Shown: piece by piece, positions 32,062 to 42,763 of the stretch
Position numbering within the stretch: the first letter of the stretch is position 1
Layout: every line of letters begins with the position of its first letter
Assembly (NCBI GenBank): GCA_015493505.1
Contig: WGDA01000168.1
Span: 1 to 51,145, forward strand
Direction: 5' to 3'
Source: Pseudomonadota bacterium
Lineage (GTDB): Bacteria; Desulfobacterota; S145-22
DNA: 51,145 nucleotides
Position numbers and translations under genes: made by a program
The notes under the pieces: generated by a model
Database searches by the model: none
Seen by the model: the letters and a program-made list of their open reading frames with translations, nothing else
Told to the model about the DNA's origin: nothing

Positions 32062-33252
32062 TTAGCTTTTGGAGTGGCCGATCAACGCCGCTTCCGCCTC
32101 GCGTTTGACGAGATCCATGACGTGCCGCAACGGCAGGTGGTGCCGCCGCGCCAGACGCGCGCAGGCGTCATATTCCGGGGCAATTCGCATTCTCCCGCCG
32201 GGCAACGCTGCCACCTTGACCGCCGCCTCTCCGAGTGTGGTTGATACCCGCTCAACGCGCCGGCTGACAATCCTCCGGGAAACCGGAATCAGGCGAACCC
32301 CCAGGGTGGAGGTTTCCTCAAGCAGGCAGGCCGAAAGGTCCTCCTGGGCTTCCGCCGGGGAAACCACCGTGATCCGCGTTCCCAGCCGCCCTTTCTTCAT
32401 CAGAACTGGATGGGAGGTGACGTCCAGGGCACCCTTTTCAAAAAGAACCTCCGTGACATGGGCCAAAACTTCTGCTGTTTCGTCGTCGATGTCCGTCACC
32501 AAAAGGGCCACTTCATCCGACAAAATGGCTTCACGCGCCTCTCCCAACAGGGCGCGCAAGATATTGGGCCGGTTTTCCGGATCCCGGTCACCGGCGCCGT
32601 AGCCCGTTTCCAGCAGGCGAAAGCGCGGAACGGGCCTTGCGGGGTCCACCCACGCGCGAAGGAGAGCCGCGCCCGTGGGGGTCACAAACTCCATCTCGTA
32701 GGGCAGGGAGACGGTTTCAAACCCCTTCAGCAACGCGAGGGTCGCGGGGGCTGGGTTGGGCAACAAACCGTGCTCGCAGGAGATCTCACCCCGCCCAAGC
32801 GGGATCGGCGACGCATACACCTGTTCAACGCCCAGAAAATCAAGGGCGGCCACCCCACCCACCACATCGGAAATGGTGTCAAGCCCGCCTACTTCATGGA
32901 AATGAACGGCCTGCGGATCAACCCCATGGATGGTGGATTCCGCCTGGGCAAGGGCTTCCAGAACCTTGAGCGCCCCTTCCCTAACAGCCGGAGGAAGCCC
33001 TGACTGTTCGATCATTCCCCGCATCTTCCGATAATCACGGGGTTCCTGGGGCGTGCTTTCGAATTCAAAGTCAACTTTCATGGCAGCAATTCCCTGTCGG
33101 GCGACCTTCCCGGCCCGTATCCCGCGAAACGGAAGGGGCAGGGCGCGCAAGGCGGCTTCAATCTCTCGGACAGGGACGCCCACGTCAATCAGGCTTCCCA
33201 GCAGCATGTCTCCGCTGATCCCGGAAAAGCAGTCAAGGTAAAGAATCTTCAT
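32062..33252 (-). CDS. larC: Nickel-pincer cofactor insertion protein LarC
   Basis: This 396-residue protein reads through as one continuous frame. LarC inserts nickel into the pyridinium-type cofactor made by LarB and LarE, with CTP. Recognised features are L-D-C-F-S-G-I-S-G-D-M at the start, V-H-F-H-E-V-G (about 115) and E-F-V-T-P-T-G-A-A-L-L (about 188-198). In Lactobacillus the protein is made by a frameshift between larC1 and larC2; here no shift is needed. The start overlaps the larB stop by ATGA. The racemase larA and the sulfur-transfer gene larE are not in the window. Confidence 0.93.
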   Translation of the reverse strand: MKILYLDCFSGISGDMLLGSLIDVGVPVREIEAALRALPLPFRGIRAGKVARQGIAAMKVDFEFESTPQEPRDYRKMRGMIEQSGLPPAVREGALKVLEALAQAESTIHGVDPQAVHFHEVGGLDTISDVVGGVAALDFLGVEQVYASPIPLGRGEISCEHGLLPNPAPATLALLKGFETVSLPYEMEFVTPTGAALLRAWVDPARPVPRFRLLETGYGAGDRDPENRPNILRALLGEAREAILSDEVALLVTDIDDETAEVLAHVTEVLFEKGALDVTSHPVLMKKGRLGTRITVVSPAEAQEDLSACLLEETSTLGVRLIPVSRRIVSRRVERVSTTLGEAAVKVAALPGGRMRIAPEYDACARLARRHHLPLRHVMDLVKREAEAALIGHSKS

Positions 33253-34010
33253 GGAGCAATCAGGGCGTGGTTGATCAGGCTTGCCGCGTAGCCGGCGCCA
33301 AACCCGTTATCGATATTGACCACGGTCACCCCGGGCACGCAGGAATTGAGCATCGCCATGAGGGCCGCCAGCCCCTTGAACCCCGCCCCGTACCCAACGC
33401 TGGTGGGGACCGCGATAACAGGCCTGGAAACCAGGCCGCCCACCACGCTGGGCAGAGCACCCTCCATCCCCGCCACCACCACAAGCACATTGGCGGAAAA
33501 GAGGGTCTCTTTTTTAGAGAAGAGCCGGTGCAAACCGGAAATCCCCACGTCAAAAAGGGTTTCCACCCGGTTGCCCATCATTTCAGCTGTGATCACCGCC
33601 TCCCGCGCGACGGGCACGTCCGAGGTTCCGGCACTGATAACCAGGATGGTTCCGAGCCCCGTCAGCTCTACTTCGTGCTGTATCAGGACAAGAGTCCGGG
33701 ATATGGGGTCATACGTGCTCTTTGGGAAATAATCCCGCACGGTGGAGGCCTTTTTCTCGCTCAGACGCGTAACCAGGATGTTGCTGCCCGCCTCTTTCAT
33801 CCTCTCCATGATCGCCACGATCTGCGTGACGTCCTTGGATTCCCCGTATATAACTTCCGGAAATCCCTGCCGGATAGCACGATGATGGTCAATCATGGCG
33901 TATTCGATTTCTTCAAAGGGCAGGCGTTTCAAGCGCTCATAGGCCTCTTCAGGGCTCAGGGCCCCTTCACGCACTTGCGACAAGATTTCTTTGATACTGT
34001 CAGGTGTCAT
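33249..34010 (-). CDS. larB: Pyridinium-3,5-biscarboxylic acid mononucleotide synthase LarB
   Basis: This 253-residue protein is related to the PurE carboxylase fold. LarB carboxylates and hydrolyses nicotinic acid adenine dinucleotide in the first step of nickel-pincer cofactor synthesis. The N-terminal part has R-E-G-A-L-S-P-E-E-A-Y-E-R-L and H-H-R-A-I-R-Q-G-F-P-E-V. The PurE-like part has I-S-A-G-T-S-D-V-P-V-A-R-E-A and P-T-S-V-G-Y-G-A. It is translated with larC and lies 68 bases after archease, in the same direction. Confidence 0.93.
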   Translation of the reverse strand: MTPDSIKEILSQVREGALSPEEAYERLKRLPFEEIEYAMIDHHRAIRQGFPEVIYGESKDVTQIVAIMERMKEAGSNILVTRLSEKKASTVRDYFPKSTYDPISRTLVLIQHEVELTGLGTILVISAGTSDVPVAREAVITAEMMGNRVETLFDVGISGLHRLFSKKETLFSANVLVVVAGMEGALPSVVGGLVSRPVIAVPTSVGYGAGFKGLAALMAMLNSCVPGVTVVNIDNGFGAGYAASLINHALIAP

Positions 34011-34023
34011 AATGTTGGCTTAA

Positions 34024-34052
34024 ATCTTAAAGTCCTTCGGGCAAAAAAGCAA
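34024..34052 (-). promoter_or_regulatory. Weak promoter candidate for larBC
   Basis: On the minus strand TTGCTT (34047-34052), a 17-base spacer and TAAGAT (34024-34029), 13 bases before the larB ATG. Each box matches the consensus only partly. Confidence 0.3.
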
Positions 34053-34078
34053 GAAAAAAAAAGATAAAGTCGCCACTC

Positions 34079-34486
34079 TCAAACATCAAATGTGACCACG
34101 GCCCGCCAGTCTTTCCCTTTCTGTTCCACCAACAGGGCGTGGTAGGTCACTCCCTTGACCTCCAGCTGGCAGGTGTGGCGCGCCGGGTTAAACGGTTCCC
34201 CCCACAGGGCTCCCTTCAGGCGTGTCTGGCTGGCTTCTTGAACCTCCAACCGGGCAGGAACCCATTCCTCTCCGTAGAAATATCTCAGCGTGGTGCGTCC
34301 CAGAGAGACGATCAGGTCTTCCGGCGCCGGCTCCTCCACGTGAACCTCCCGCCGGCCCAGCTCCCGTATGTCGCCCTGTACCAGAAGCTCACGCAATCCC
34401 TTCACCAACTCAACAAACACCGCCTCGTACGTGCCGCACGTGATTTCCATCTGGACATCCGCGGTATGGTCGAGCCAACGAATCAT
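34079..34486 (-). CDS. Archease-family protein
   Basis: This 135-residue protein has the archease pattern. H-T-A-D-V lies near the start (about 7-11), a conserved G-T-Y-x-x-V-F helix follows, and V-T-F-D-V closes the protein. Archease helps the RNA ligase RtcB guanylylate and turn over, and is involved in tRNA or broken-RNA joining. No rtcB is present in the window, so the partner must be elsewhere or the protein has another role. It overlaps the zinc-ribbon protein gene by four bases (ATGA). Confidence 0.9.
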   Translation of the reverse strand: MIRWLDHTADVQMEITCGTYEAVFVELVKGLRELLVQGDIRELGRREVHVEEPAPEDLIVSLGRTTLRYFYGEEWVPARLEVQEASQTRLKGALWGEPFNPARHTCQLEVKGVTYHALLVEQKGKDWRAVVTFDV

Positions 34487-35208
34487 GCGGCCGCTTCATC
34501 AGGTTTCTCAGGGGGCACGAGAATTCGATTGCAGTGCGGACAAAGGATAATCTTTTCGCATTTTTGAATCTGATTAAAGAGCTGGGGCGGGATATTCATG
34601 TGACACCCCTGGCAGATTTCATTTTTCGCGTAAACCACCGCGACACCCGCGCGCTTTTCCAGAAGCGTGTGATAGCGTTTCAACAGGTCAGGCGGAATCT
34701 TCTTTTCCAGGTCATCCCGCCGCGCCTTCAGTCCTTTCAAATCATCGGGGAGATGATTAAGTTGTTCCGTCAGCTCCTTTTTCCTGGCCTCCAGTTTCTC
34801 TTTCTCCTTCAGGTATGCGGCTTCCTTCTCTTTCAAGGCTTCCTGTAAGGTGTCCACCTTGTCCAGACGCTCAATAATCTCCAGCTCGTACTGATCCATC
34901 TTTTCCTTTAAATGGTCTATCTCGGACAAAAAGGCCTGGTATTCCTTATTGGTTTTAACCTCCGGCAACCGTCCCTGTATCTTTTTTATCTGGTCCGCCG
35001 CCGCTTCCAGGTCCCTCTCCCGCTGCCGTCGTTCCTTTTCCAGCGTTTCAATCTTTTCGACTTCCCGCTGGAAGGCCTCCGCACGCTCATCGATTTCCCG
35101 CTGAATTTTTTCAATCTCTTTCGGAAACGACGTCTCCTGTCGATCATGCAGGCGAATTTTTGAATCTAATTCCTGCAATCTGATAAGCATCTGCAACTGT
35201 TCTTTCAA
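34483..35208 (-). CDS. Coiled-coil protein with C4 zinc ribbon
   Basis: This 241-residue protein is almost wholly coiled coil from about 5 to 180 (heptads rich in Glu, Lys and Leu). It ends in a zinc ribbon with C-Q-G-C-H-M-N-I-P (about 196-204) and C-P-H-C-N-R-I-L (about 219-226). It is a member of the widespread C4-type zinc-ribbon family (formerly DUF164) whose function is unsettled, with proposed nucleic-acid binding. It is coupled by four-base overlaps to the Nif3-like gene before it and archease after it, an arrangement seen in deltaproteobacteria. Confidence 0.9.
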   Translation of the reverse strand: MKEQLQMLIRLQELDSKIRLHDRQETSFPKEIEKIQREIDERAEAFQREVEKIETLEKERRQRERDLEAAADQIKKIQGRLPEVKTNKEYQAFLSEIDHLKEKMDQYELEIIERLDKVDTLQEALKEKEAAYLKEKEKLEARKKELTEQLNHLPDDLKGLKARRDDLEKKIPPDLLKRYHTLLEKRAGVAVVYAKNEICQGCHMNIPPQLFNQIQKCEKIILCPHCNRILVPPEKPDEAAA

Positions 35209-36329
35209 TGATTCCCTCCCCTGTGGAAAAAAGTAAAAGGATCCGCCTCAACCTGGCTTTTGAACACCTTCACACGCGGGGACACCCCCATCTGTTCAAG
35301 CCAGGAGGACATAAGGTCAACAAAAATTCTTTCCATCGCGAAATGCCCCACATCCACCACTGTCAAACGCAGACCTTGGGCGTCTCGCGCTTCATGATAT
35401 TTTACGTCTCCCGTCAGGTAGACATCGGCCACAGCGGCGGCCTGGGGAATGAACGAGGCGCCGCTCCCGGTGCAGAGAGCGACCCGTGAAACCCGGCCAA
35501 CCGCCTCGCCGACGATGCGATAATCGGAAACGTTAAAGGCCCTTTCCACCCTCGTCAGGAATTCTTCCCATAAAAGCGGCGGGGCAAGGACCCCTGTCCG
35601 CAAAAATCCAGTACCGGAAGAGACCGACGCCAGGGGATAGATATCATAAGCGGGAACCTCGTAAGGATGCGCCTCCTTTAGGGCGGTGATACCCTGGAGC
35701 AAGGTTTCGCGGGGAAACACCACCTCAATCCGTGACTCATTCACACGGTTCAGAACCCCTTTCTCTCCCACAACGGGAGACGTGCCTTCCCCTGGGAAGA
35801 AGGTCCCCTCGCCGGGGCAACTGAACGAGCATCCTTCATAATTCTCAATCCGCCCGCCACCTACACCAAAAAGCGCCTTCAACACGGCTTCGCGGGATTC
35901 CGGGGGAACAAAGGTGACCAGTTTATAAGTCTCATCCCGCGATATCCGGGGATGTAACGTGGAAACCTGGTACAGGCCCAAAAGCCCGGCGGCATAATCG
36001 TTCATCCCCCCTTCCGCCTTGTCCAGATTGGTATGCAGGCTGTATACCGCCACGCCCCGCGTGAGGCAGGCCTTGAGCAGCCTCCCCAGGCCGTTTCGGG
36101 TATCCAGGGATTTCAGCGGAGAAAAGAGCGGGGGATGATGCGAAACAATCAGGTTGGCTCCCTTGCGGACCGCCTCATCGAGGACAGCCTCCGTGACGTC
36201 CAGGCTAAGAAGGATCGCCCCGCACGTCTCGTCGGGATCCCCCACCTGCAGCCCGGGATTGTCCCAGGGTTCCGCCAAAGCCATGGGCGCCCGTCCCTCC
36301 AGGGCTTCCATGATTTTCCGAATCTTCAT
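35205..36329 (-). CDS. Nif3-like dinuclear metal-centre protein
   Basis: This 374-residue protein is the long two-part Nif3 form. The outer halves form the Nif3 fold with H-H-P-P-L-F (about 64-69), H-T-N-L-D (about 98-102) and late ligands in V-D-V-G-H-F-A-M-E (about 324-332). A PII-like insert lies between (about 130-240). It forms metal-bound hexamers; proposed roles include GTP cyclohydrolase I type 2-like and metal-chaperone functions, none proven. Its start has GGAAG four bases before ATG and lies only about 20 bases after a strong terminator-like hairpin. It leads the run to archease and perhaps larBC. Confidence 0.92.
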   Translation of the reverse strand: MKIRKIMEALEGRAPMALAEPWDNPGLQVGDPDETCGAILLSLDVTEAVLDEAVRKGANLIVSHHPPLFSPLKSLDTRNGLGRLLKACLTRGVAVYSLHTNLDKAEGGMNDYAAGLLGLYQVSTLHPRISRDETYKLVTFVPPESREAVLKALFGVGGGRIENYEGCSFSCPGEGTFFPGEGTSPVVGEKGVLNRVNESRIEVVFPRETLLQGITALKEAHPYEVPAYDIYPLASVSSGTGFLRTGVLAPPLLWEEFLTRVERAFNVSDYRIVGEAVGRVSRVALCTGSGASFIPQAAAVADVYLTGDVKYHEARDAQGLRLTVVDVGHFAMERIFVDLMSSWLEQMGVSPRVKVFKSQVEADPFTFFHRGGNH

Positions 36330-36348
36330 GCGCGCTTCCGGGCAAAAT

Positions 36349-36376
36349 AAAAAGCCGAGATTTTTCCCGGCTTTTT
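36349..36376 (-). terminator. Intrinsic terminator or attenuator before the nif3-like gene
   Basis: On the minus strand a stem with arms AAAAAGCCGGG and C-T-C-G-G-C-T-T-T-T-T is followed by TTTTTATTTTG. It lies downstream of the tRNA and immediately before the nif3-like start. It may stop tRNA transcripts or regulate read-through into the operon. Confidence 0.8.
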
Positions 36377-36384
36377 ATCAATTC

Positions 36385-36416
36385 GGTTCACCCGGATCTC
36401 TTCCGGGCCTTGAACC
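36385..36416 (-). promoter_or_regulatory. Stem-loop in the leader between tRNA and nif3-like gene
   Basis: GGTTCA + CCCGGA pairs with TCCGGG + TGAACC, giving a 12-base-pair stem with a three-base bulge and a five-base loop. It lies just before the terminator. Its CCCGG block can also pair with the terminator arm CCGGG, which would make it an anti-terminator partner. Confidence 0.6.
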
Positions 36417-36493
36417 ACTTCCTGACGCGAACATTCACCGTTTAAGGGTCTGCGCTGATTTCCCGTCATGTCTCCGTCGCTATCGCGTTTTCA

Positions 36494-36569
36494 TGGTGGG
36501 CCCACCAGGGATCGAACCTGGGACCTACCGGTTATGAGCCGGTGGCTCTACCAATTGAGCTATGGGCCC
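36494..36569 (-). tRNA. tRNA with CAU anticodon (elongator Met or Ile2)
   Basis: The 76-base cloverleaf is complete. Acceptor stem GGGCCCA pairs with TGGGCCC, the D-arm is GCTC/GAGC, and the anticodon loop is CTCATAA on a stem ACCGG/CCGGT. The T-arm is CCAGG/CCTGG, and the terminal CCA is encoded. The stem lacks the three G:C pairs of the initiator. Whether it is elongator Met or lysidine-modified Ile2 cannot be settled by eye. Confidence 0.92.
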
Positions 36570-36579
36570 TTTTACTGTT

Positions 36580-36608
36580 ACCCTAAAGCTTATTTCGCCC
36601 TTCGTCAA
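36580..36608 (-). promoter_or_regulatory. Promoter of tRNA(CAU)
   Basis: On the minus strand TTGACG (36603-36608), a 17-base spacer and TAGGGT (36580-36585) lie ten bases before the tRNA 5' end, in the gap after rpoD. Confidence 0.6.
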
Positions 36609-36640
36609 GATAAATTCACTTTCTCTGAATTTCCCGCGCC

Positions 36641-38377
<1,737 letters not shown>

Positions 38378-38396
38378 CGGCACCCTCACCTCGATC

Positions 38397-40205
38397 TTAA
38401 TTGGAATTTAATACCTGCACATACAATCTCTTCACCGCTTCGCGGCGTTTCTGCAGCGCCATGGCTTCCCTGGCCTTTCCGGACGCCTCCATCTCCCGAA
38501 TTTCAGTGTCCAGCGCTGCGACCTCGGCCCGGTAGCGTCTGGCGCGCAAATTTTTTATCCCGTCTGAAAGGGCCTTTCGCGCTTGTTTCTCCGTCATTTG
38601 AATTTCACCCACCATCAACCGGGAAAACAGGGCTTTCTCCTTCTCGCCCAGCCGTTCCACAAACCCTGAGGCCCCGCCTTCCCCCTGATCTCCCCAACTT
38701 TCAAGCACTGCCTCCGCGAGTGATCGGTGAACGGGGGCCTCAAACAGGGAAATCACATCTTCCGCGATGGCCTCTTCAATCAGTTGCGGATACTGAAGCA
38801 ACGCTGTTAAGACAACCTCCTCTGGCTCTTCCAGGCGTTTCCCCGGCAAATTGGGGTGGCGCGCGCGTCTCCCCCTTCCCAAGCCCGCCTTTTCAGACAC
38901 GCTTTCCGGTTTAAAGGCATTTCTATTTCCATTGGAATTTTTAATGATATCATACAAAATTTGTTTATTCAACCCCAATAAAGATTCAGCCTTTTCCACA
39001 TAGAGGTTCAGTCGCACGGCATCCGAGATCAGGGACAGAAACCTCAGGCTTTCCTTGATCCGCCTCTCCTGCTCTGGCATTCCTTCCTGCCCCTGTGGCC
39101 TCTGGGAAGCCCGGCGGATTCTGAACAGGATGGCGTCCTCAGCCTGCTCCACAACCTCCTTCAGAGCGTCTGAAGACGTGTTCTTCAGGTAATCTCCCGG
39201 GTCTTTCCCCGGTGGCATGACGCCCTGGAAGGTCCGCAAGCCGGCTCGGGTCAACTTCTCCAGGGCACGCTCCGAAGCCTTAAACCCCGCGGCGTCCCCA
39301 TCGAAGAGCATCACAACCTTGTCCGCCCACCGTTTCAGACGGTTCGCGTGAAAATCGGTAAACGCGGTCCCCAGCGCCGCCAGACCGTTTTTGATTCCCA
39401 ACTGGTGCAGCGCGAGAAGGTCCAGGTAACCCTCCACCAGGATGGCAGACCGTTGCCGGCTGATTTCCCGCTTCGACTGAGCCTCGCCATAAAAAAGCTT
39501 CCCCTTCTGAAAGATTAAGGAATCCGGTGTATTGAGATATTTCGGCAGGTGGTCGCCAAGGGCCCGTCCCCCAAACCCGACGACCCGGCCCCGCTCATCC
39601 AGGATGGGAAAGATGACGCGACGCCTGAAAACCGGCACGTACGTCTCATCATCCGTCTTTTTCAAGAGGCCAATGGGGACGGCGTCCTGCGGAGACAGCC
39701 CCCGTTTCTCAAAAACCTCCTTCAACCCATAGGAGGGGGGGGCATATCCCAATTCAAACGTTTTAATCGTTTCGAGCGATAGCCCCCGAGCCTTAAGGTA
39801 CTCGAAAGCGGCGCGGCCTCTCTTGGAGTCCAGAAGAATCCGGTGGAAATAATCCTTTGCCGCCTGGTTGATTTCATGATACGCCTCCCATTTCGAGGGT
39901 CCTCGGGACGTTTTCTCTGGCAGCGCGATTCCAAGGCGATCCGCGAGGTCTTTCACGGCGTCGGAGAAATCGAGGTTTTCAATCTTCATCCAGAAGGTAA
40001 TCGCGTCTCCGCCCGCTCCGCAGCCAAAACAGTAAAACATCTGCTTTTCAGGACTGACGGTAAAAGAAGGGGTCTTCTCCGTGTGAAAAGGGCAAAGGCC
40101 CACCCAGTTCCGTCCCCTGCGCTTCAACGGGACACGTTCAGAGACGAGAGCCACGATATCCAGACGTTCCTTGATCATCTCCACCGCTCTCTGAAAATCC
40201 GTCAT
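38397..40205 (-). CDS. dnaG: DNA primase
   Basis: This 602-residue protein has an N-terminal zinc-binding domain with C-P-F-H and C-F-G-C-G (about 38-64). The RNA polymerase/TOPRIM core follows, with V-E-G-Y-L-D-L (about 251) and D-G-D-A-A-G (about 304-309). A C-terminal helical domain would bind DnaB. The first Zn pair reads C-P-F-H-x-E-K-T-P-S-F as usual. It makes the RNA primers for replication and sits directly before rpoD, the classic macromolecular-synthesis order. The mutS2 stop is 11 bases upstream. Confidence 0.96.
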   Translation of the reverse strand: MTDFQRAVEMIKERLDIVALVSERVPLKRRGRNWVGLCPFHTEKTPSFTVSPEKQMFYCFGCGAGGDAITFWMKIENLDFSDAVKDLADRLGIALPEKTSRGPSKWEAYHEINQAAKDYFHRILLDSKRGRAAFEYLKARGLSLETIKTFELGYAPPSYGLKEVFEKRGLSPQDAVPIGLLKKTDDETYVPVFRRRVIFPILDERGRVVGFGGRALGDHLPKYLNTPDSLIFQKGKLFYGEAQSKREISRQRSAILVEGYLDLLALHQLGIKNGLAALGTAFTDFHANRLKRWADKVVMLFDGDAAGFKASERALEKLTRAGLRTFQGVMPPGKDPGDYLKNTSSDALKEVVEQAEDAILFRIRRASQRPQGQEGMPEQERRIKESLRFLSLISDAVRLNLYVEKAESLLGLNKQILYDIIKNSNGNRNAFKPESVSEKAGLGRGRRARHPNLPGKRLEEPEEVVLTALLQYPQLIEEAIAEDVISLFEAPVHRSLAEAVLESWGDQGEGGASGFVERLGEKEKALFSRLMVGEIQMTEKQARKALSDGIKNLRARRYRAEVAALDTEIREMEASGKAREAMALQKRREAVKRLYVQVLNSN

Positions 40206-40216
40206 CCCGCCTCCAT

Positions 40217-42601
40217 TCAGGGCAATCGCACCACTGTAATCCCCCGCCCCCCTCTCCTGACGTCTCCGTCATCGAAGGCCACGATTCCCTCGTGGTTGGC
40301 GAGGTATTCGTGAATCGCCTTCCTCAAGCGGCCTGTACCGATTCCGTGGATAATCGTGACCTCTTTCAGGCGGTGCACCAGGGCCGCGTCGATAAACTTG
40401 TCTACTTCCGGAAGGGCCTCCTGAACGCGAAATCCCACTACGTTCAGTTCGGGCTTTGCCTCCGTGGTCACATCCACCCCCACTATCCGCTTTTCCGAGG
40501 ATGGTCTCTTTTCAGGGCCCTTCGCGCTCTTTCTGAGCTTTTTCATGGAGACCTGCATGCGCAGCCCCTTGACCATCACATCAGCCGTCCCCTGCCTGGG
40601 GTTTATCCCGGCCACATGGCCCCTGGTACCAACGGAAGGGATCACCACCTCGTCCCCCACGGAGATCGTCTCATTAGACGTAACCTCCTCCGGAATATTC
40701 AAATCCGCTTCCCCGGTGGAGGGGGGCTGGATCATCCGATTGAATTCACCCTTTGCGTTGGAATAAAAGGCGTGAAAAGAGGGCCGTCGCTCCGACGAAG
40801 CCTTCAAGCCCTCCATGAATTCCTGGAAAGTCTGCCGCTGTTTTTTAATCTGCTGATCCCATTTGGCCTGGTATTTCTTCAGAATCTCCATCTTCTTCAG
40901 CGTTATCTCCTCGACCGCCTTCCTGAACTGGTCCCGCAGTCGGCTTATCTCCCGCCGCGCGTCCGCGAGGGTATCTCTTTCCCGATCCACCTCAACCTTT
41001 AGGGCTTCCAGATCCGCCATCAGATTCGCCAGCAGCCGGTCCTGCTCCTGCCTGTACCGCTCCGCCGCGGTCAGGACCTCAACGTCGATCCCGTAACGTT
41101 TCGCAGTTTCAAACGCGTTGCTGTTCCCGGGCACCCCGTAACACAATCGGAACAGCGGGCGCAGGTGTTCCATGTCAAATGCCACGGAGACATTCATCGC
41201 GTTGGGGTTTTGCGCGCCATACCCCTTCAGGAGCTCAAAATGTGTCGTGACCATGACCGTCGCCTGTCGCCGCGCCAACACGTCCAGCATGCCCAGGGCG
41301 AGGGCGGCCCCTTCCGTCATGCCCGTCCCTGCGCCGATTTCGTCTATCAGGACCAGGCTCGACCCCGAACTCCTGTCAATAATCTTCTTCAGGTGCTGGA
41401 TATGTGCCGTGAACGTGCTCAGGTCATCGGTGATACTCTGTTCGTCCCCAATCTCCGTGAAAACCTCTTCGTAGGGATAAATCTCGCCATCGGGTGCGGC
41501 CGGCACGGGCAGCCCCGCCTTGACCATCAGGGTGACAATCCCGAGGGACTTCAGGGTCACGGTCTTTCCGCCGGCGTTGACCCCGGAAAGGATAAGGACC
41601 CGTTTTCCCTCTGGCAGTCTGAGGTCGATAGGGATGACGTCACCCGTCTTCTGAGACAAAAGCAGGGGATGTCGCACCTGATTCAGCGTAAAACCCGGGT
41701 TAGCCCGCAGATTGACCGTCACCCCGTCAAATTCCTCCATGTAAAGAAGCCGCGCGTGAATCAGATCGAGCTCCGTGATAATCTGCCATCCCAACCTCAA
41801 AAGCGGCAGGCATGCCGCCACGCGCTGGCTCAGGTCACGCCTCACCTGTTCCTCTTCCCGCTCGATCTCCTGAGTGGTCATGGCGAGGGCGTTGTTCAGC
41901 TCCACACATTCGATCGGCTCCACGAAAAAGGTCAGTCGGCTTTGGGACTGATCGTGGATGATTCCCTGAACGGCGTGTTTCGCCCCCGCCTTGACGGGAA
42001 GCACGTAACGCCCGTTACGGATCGTCATGTACTGATCCGTCAGCTGGTCCCCGATACGCCTGGAGCGAATCATCCGTTCCAGGATGGTCTGGATCTCACG
42101 TTTCTGTCTGTCCGCCTTTTTCCTCAACTCCTTCAGGCGTGGGGAGGCCTGATCCCGGATGTACCCGGTCTGGTCTATCGCCTTGTCAATCGTTTTTTTC
42201 AGAGGGTAAAGCTCAGGTATCGGATCCCAGCGCCCAAGAACCGGGGAGTATGTCAGTTTCGCCTTCTCCTCCGCCTTCTTGAAATAGGTCCCGATCTCGC
42301 GGATTTTTTTCACAAAGAAAGCGATGTCCAGAAGCTCCGAGGTGTCCAGGACAACACCCGAAACCTTGAGCCGGTCAAGGATTCCCTCGACCCCGGGAAC
42401 CCCTTCCAGCGCACAGGGGCCCACCTCGGACACAATCTTCCCGAGAGAAAGACAATGCTGGTAAATCTCTTCAATCTCTTCACGAGAAAGCCGGGGGGAA
42501 AGGCGGCGCATGGCCTCTTTTCCCCCCGGTGTCTGGCAAAATCCCTCGAAAATCGAAAGAACTTCGAAATAATCGAGGTGTTCTAACGTCCGCGTGTCCA
42601 T
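40217..42601 (-). CDS. mutS2: MutS2 family ATPase/endonuclease
   Basis: This 794-residue protein has the MutS core without the mismatch-recognition domain. The ATPase has G-V-N-A-G-G-K-T (about 339-346) and L-V-L-I-D-E-I-G-A-G-T (about 418-428). A long coiled coil lies near 520-600. A C-terminal Smr domain follows, with I-I-H-G-I-G-T-G-R-L-R (about 754-764). MutS2 limits recombination and, in Bacillus, acts on collided ribosomes. It lies inside the rpsU-dnaG-rpoD operon, where E. coli has no such gene. The start has no strong ribosome site; TATAAT close to it is probably chance. Confidence 0.94.
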   Translation of the reverse strand: MDTRTLEHLDYFEVLSIFEGFCQTPGGKEAMRRLSPRLSREEIEEIYQHCLSLGKIVSEVGPCALEGVPGVEGILDRLKVSGVVLDTSELLDIAFFVKKIREIGTYFKKAEEKAKLTYSPVLGRWDPIPELYPLKKTIDKAIDQTGYIRDQASPRLKELRKKADRQKREIQTILERMIRSRRIGDQLTDQYMTIRNGRYVLPVKAGAKHAVQGIIHDQSQSRLTFFVEPIECVELNNALAMTTQEIEREEEQVRRDLSQRVAACLPLLRLGWQIITELDLIHARLLYMEEFDGVTVNLRANPGFTLNQVRHPLLLSQKTGDVIPIDLRLPEGKRVLILSGVNAGGKTVTLKSLGIVTLMVKAGLPVPAAPDGEIYPYEEVFTEIGDEQSITDDLSTFTAHIQHLKKIIDRSSGSSLVLIDEIGAGTGMTEGAALALGMLDVLARRQATVMVTTHFELLKGYGAQNPNAMNVSVAFDMEHLRPLFRLCYGVPGNSNAFETAKRYGIDVEVLTAAERYRQEQDRLLANLMADLEALKVEVDRERDTLADARREISRLRDQFRKAVEEITLKKMEILKKYQAKWDQQIKKQRQTFQEFMEGLKASSERRPSFHAFYSNAKGEFNRMIQPPSTGEADLNIPEEVTSNETISVGDEVVIPSVGTRGHVAGINPRQGTADVMVKGLRMQVSMKKLRKSAKGPEKRPSSEKRIVGVDVTTEAKPELNVVGFRVQEALPEVDKFIDAALVHRLKEVTIIHGIGTGRLRKAIHEYLANHEGIVAFDDGDVRRGGRGITVVRLP

Positions 42602-42763
42602 CTAATTATACGCGCACTTCCCTTCCTGTGAGATCCCAAATGAACGGACGCTGCCCCTTTTCCTGGACAACGCGTCCTTGTTCATGATGCGTCTTCAACG
42701 AAATTCGTTACTCAACGAAAAAATATCTCTCTTTAAAACAAGATAATCAGAAAATCTGACAAA

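Noticed and set aside
41165-42586. Long plus-strand frame of 473 codons
   Set aside because: It lies opposite mutS2, which is fully supported by domains; it is a shadow of that gene.
42602-42640. TATAAT near the mutS2 start as a promoter
   Set aside because: It is only three bases before the ATG, so transcription would begin inside the codon region, and the -35 is poor.
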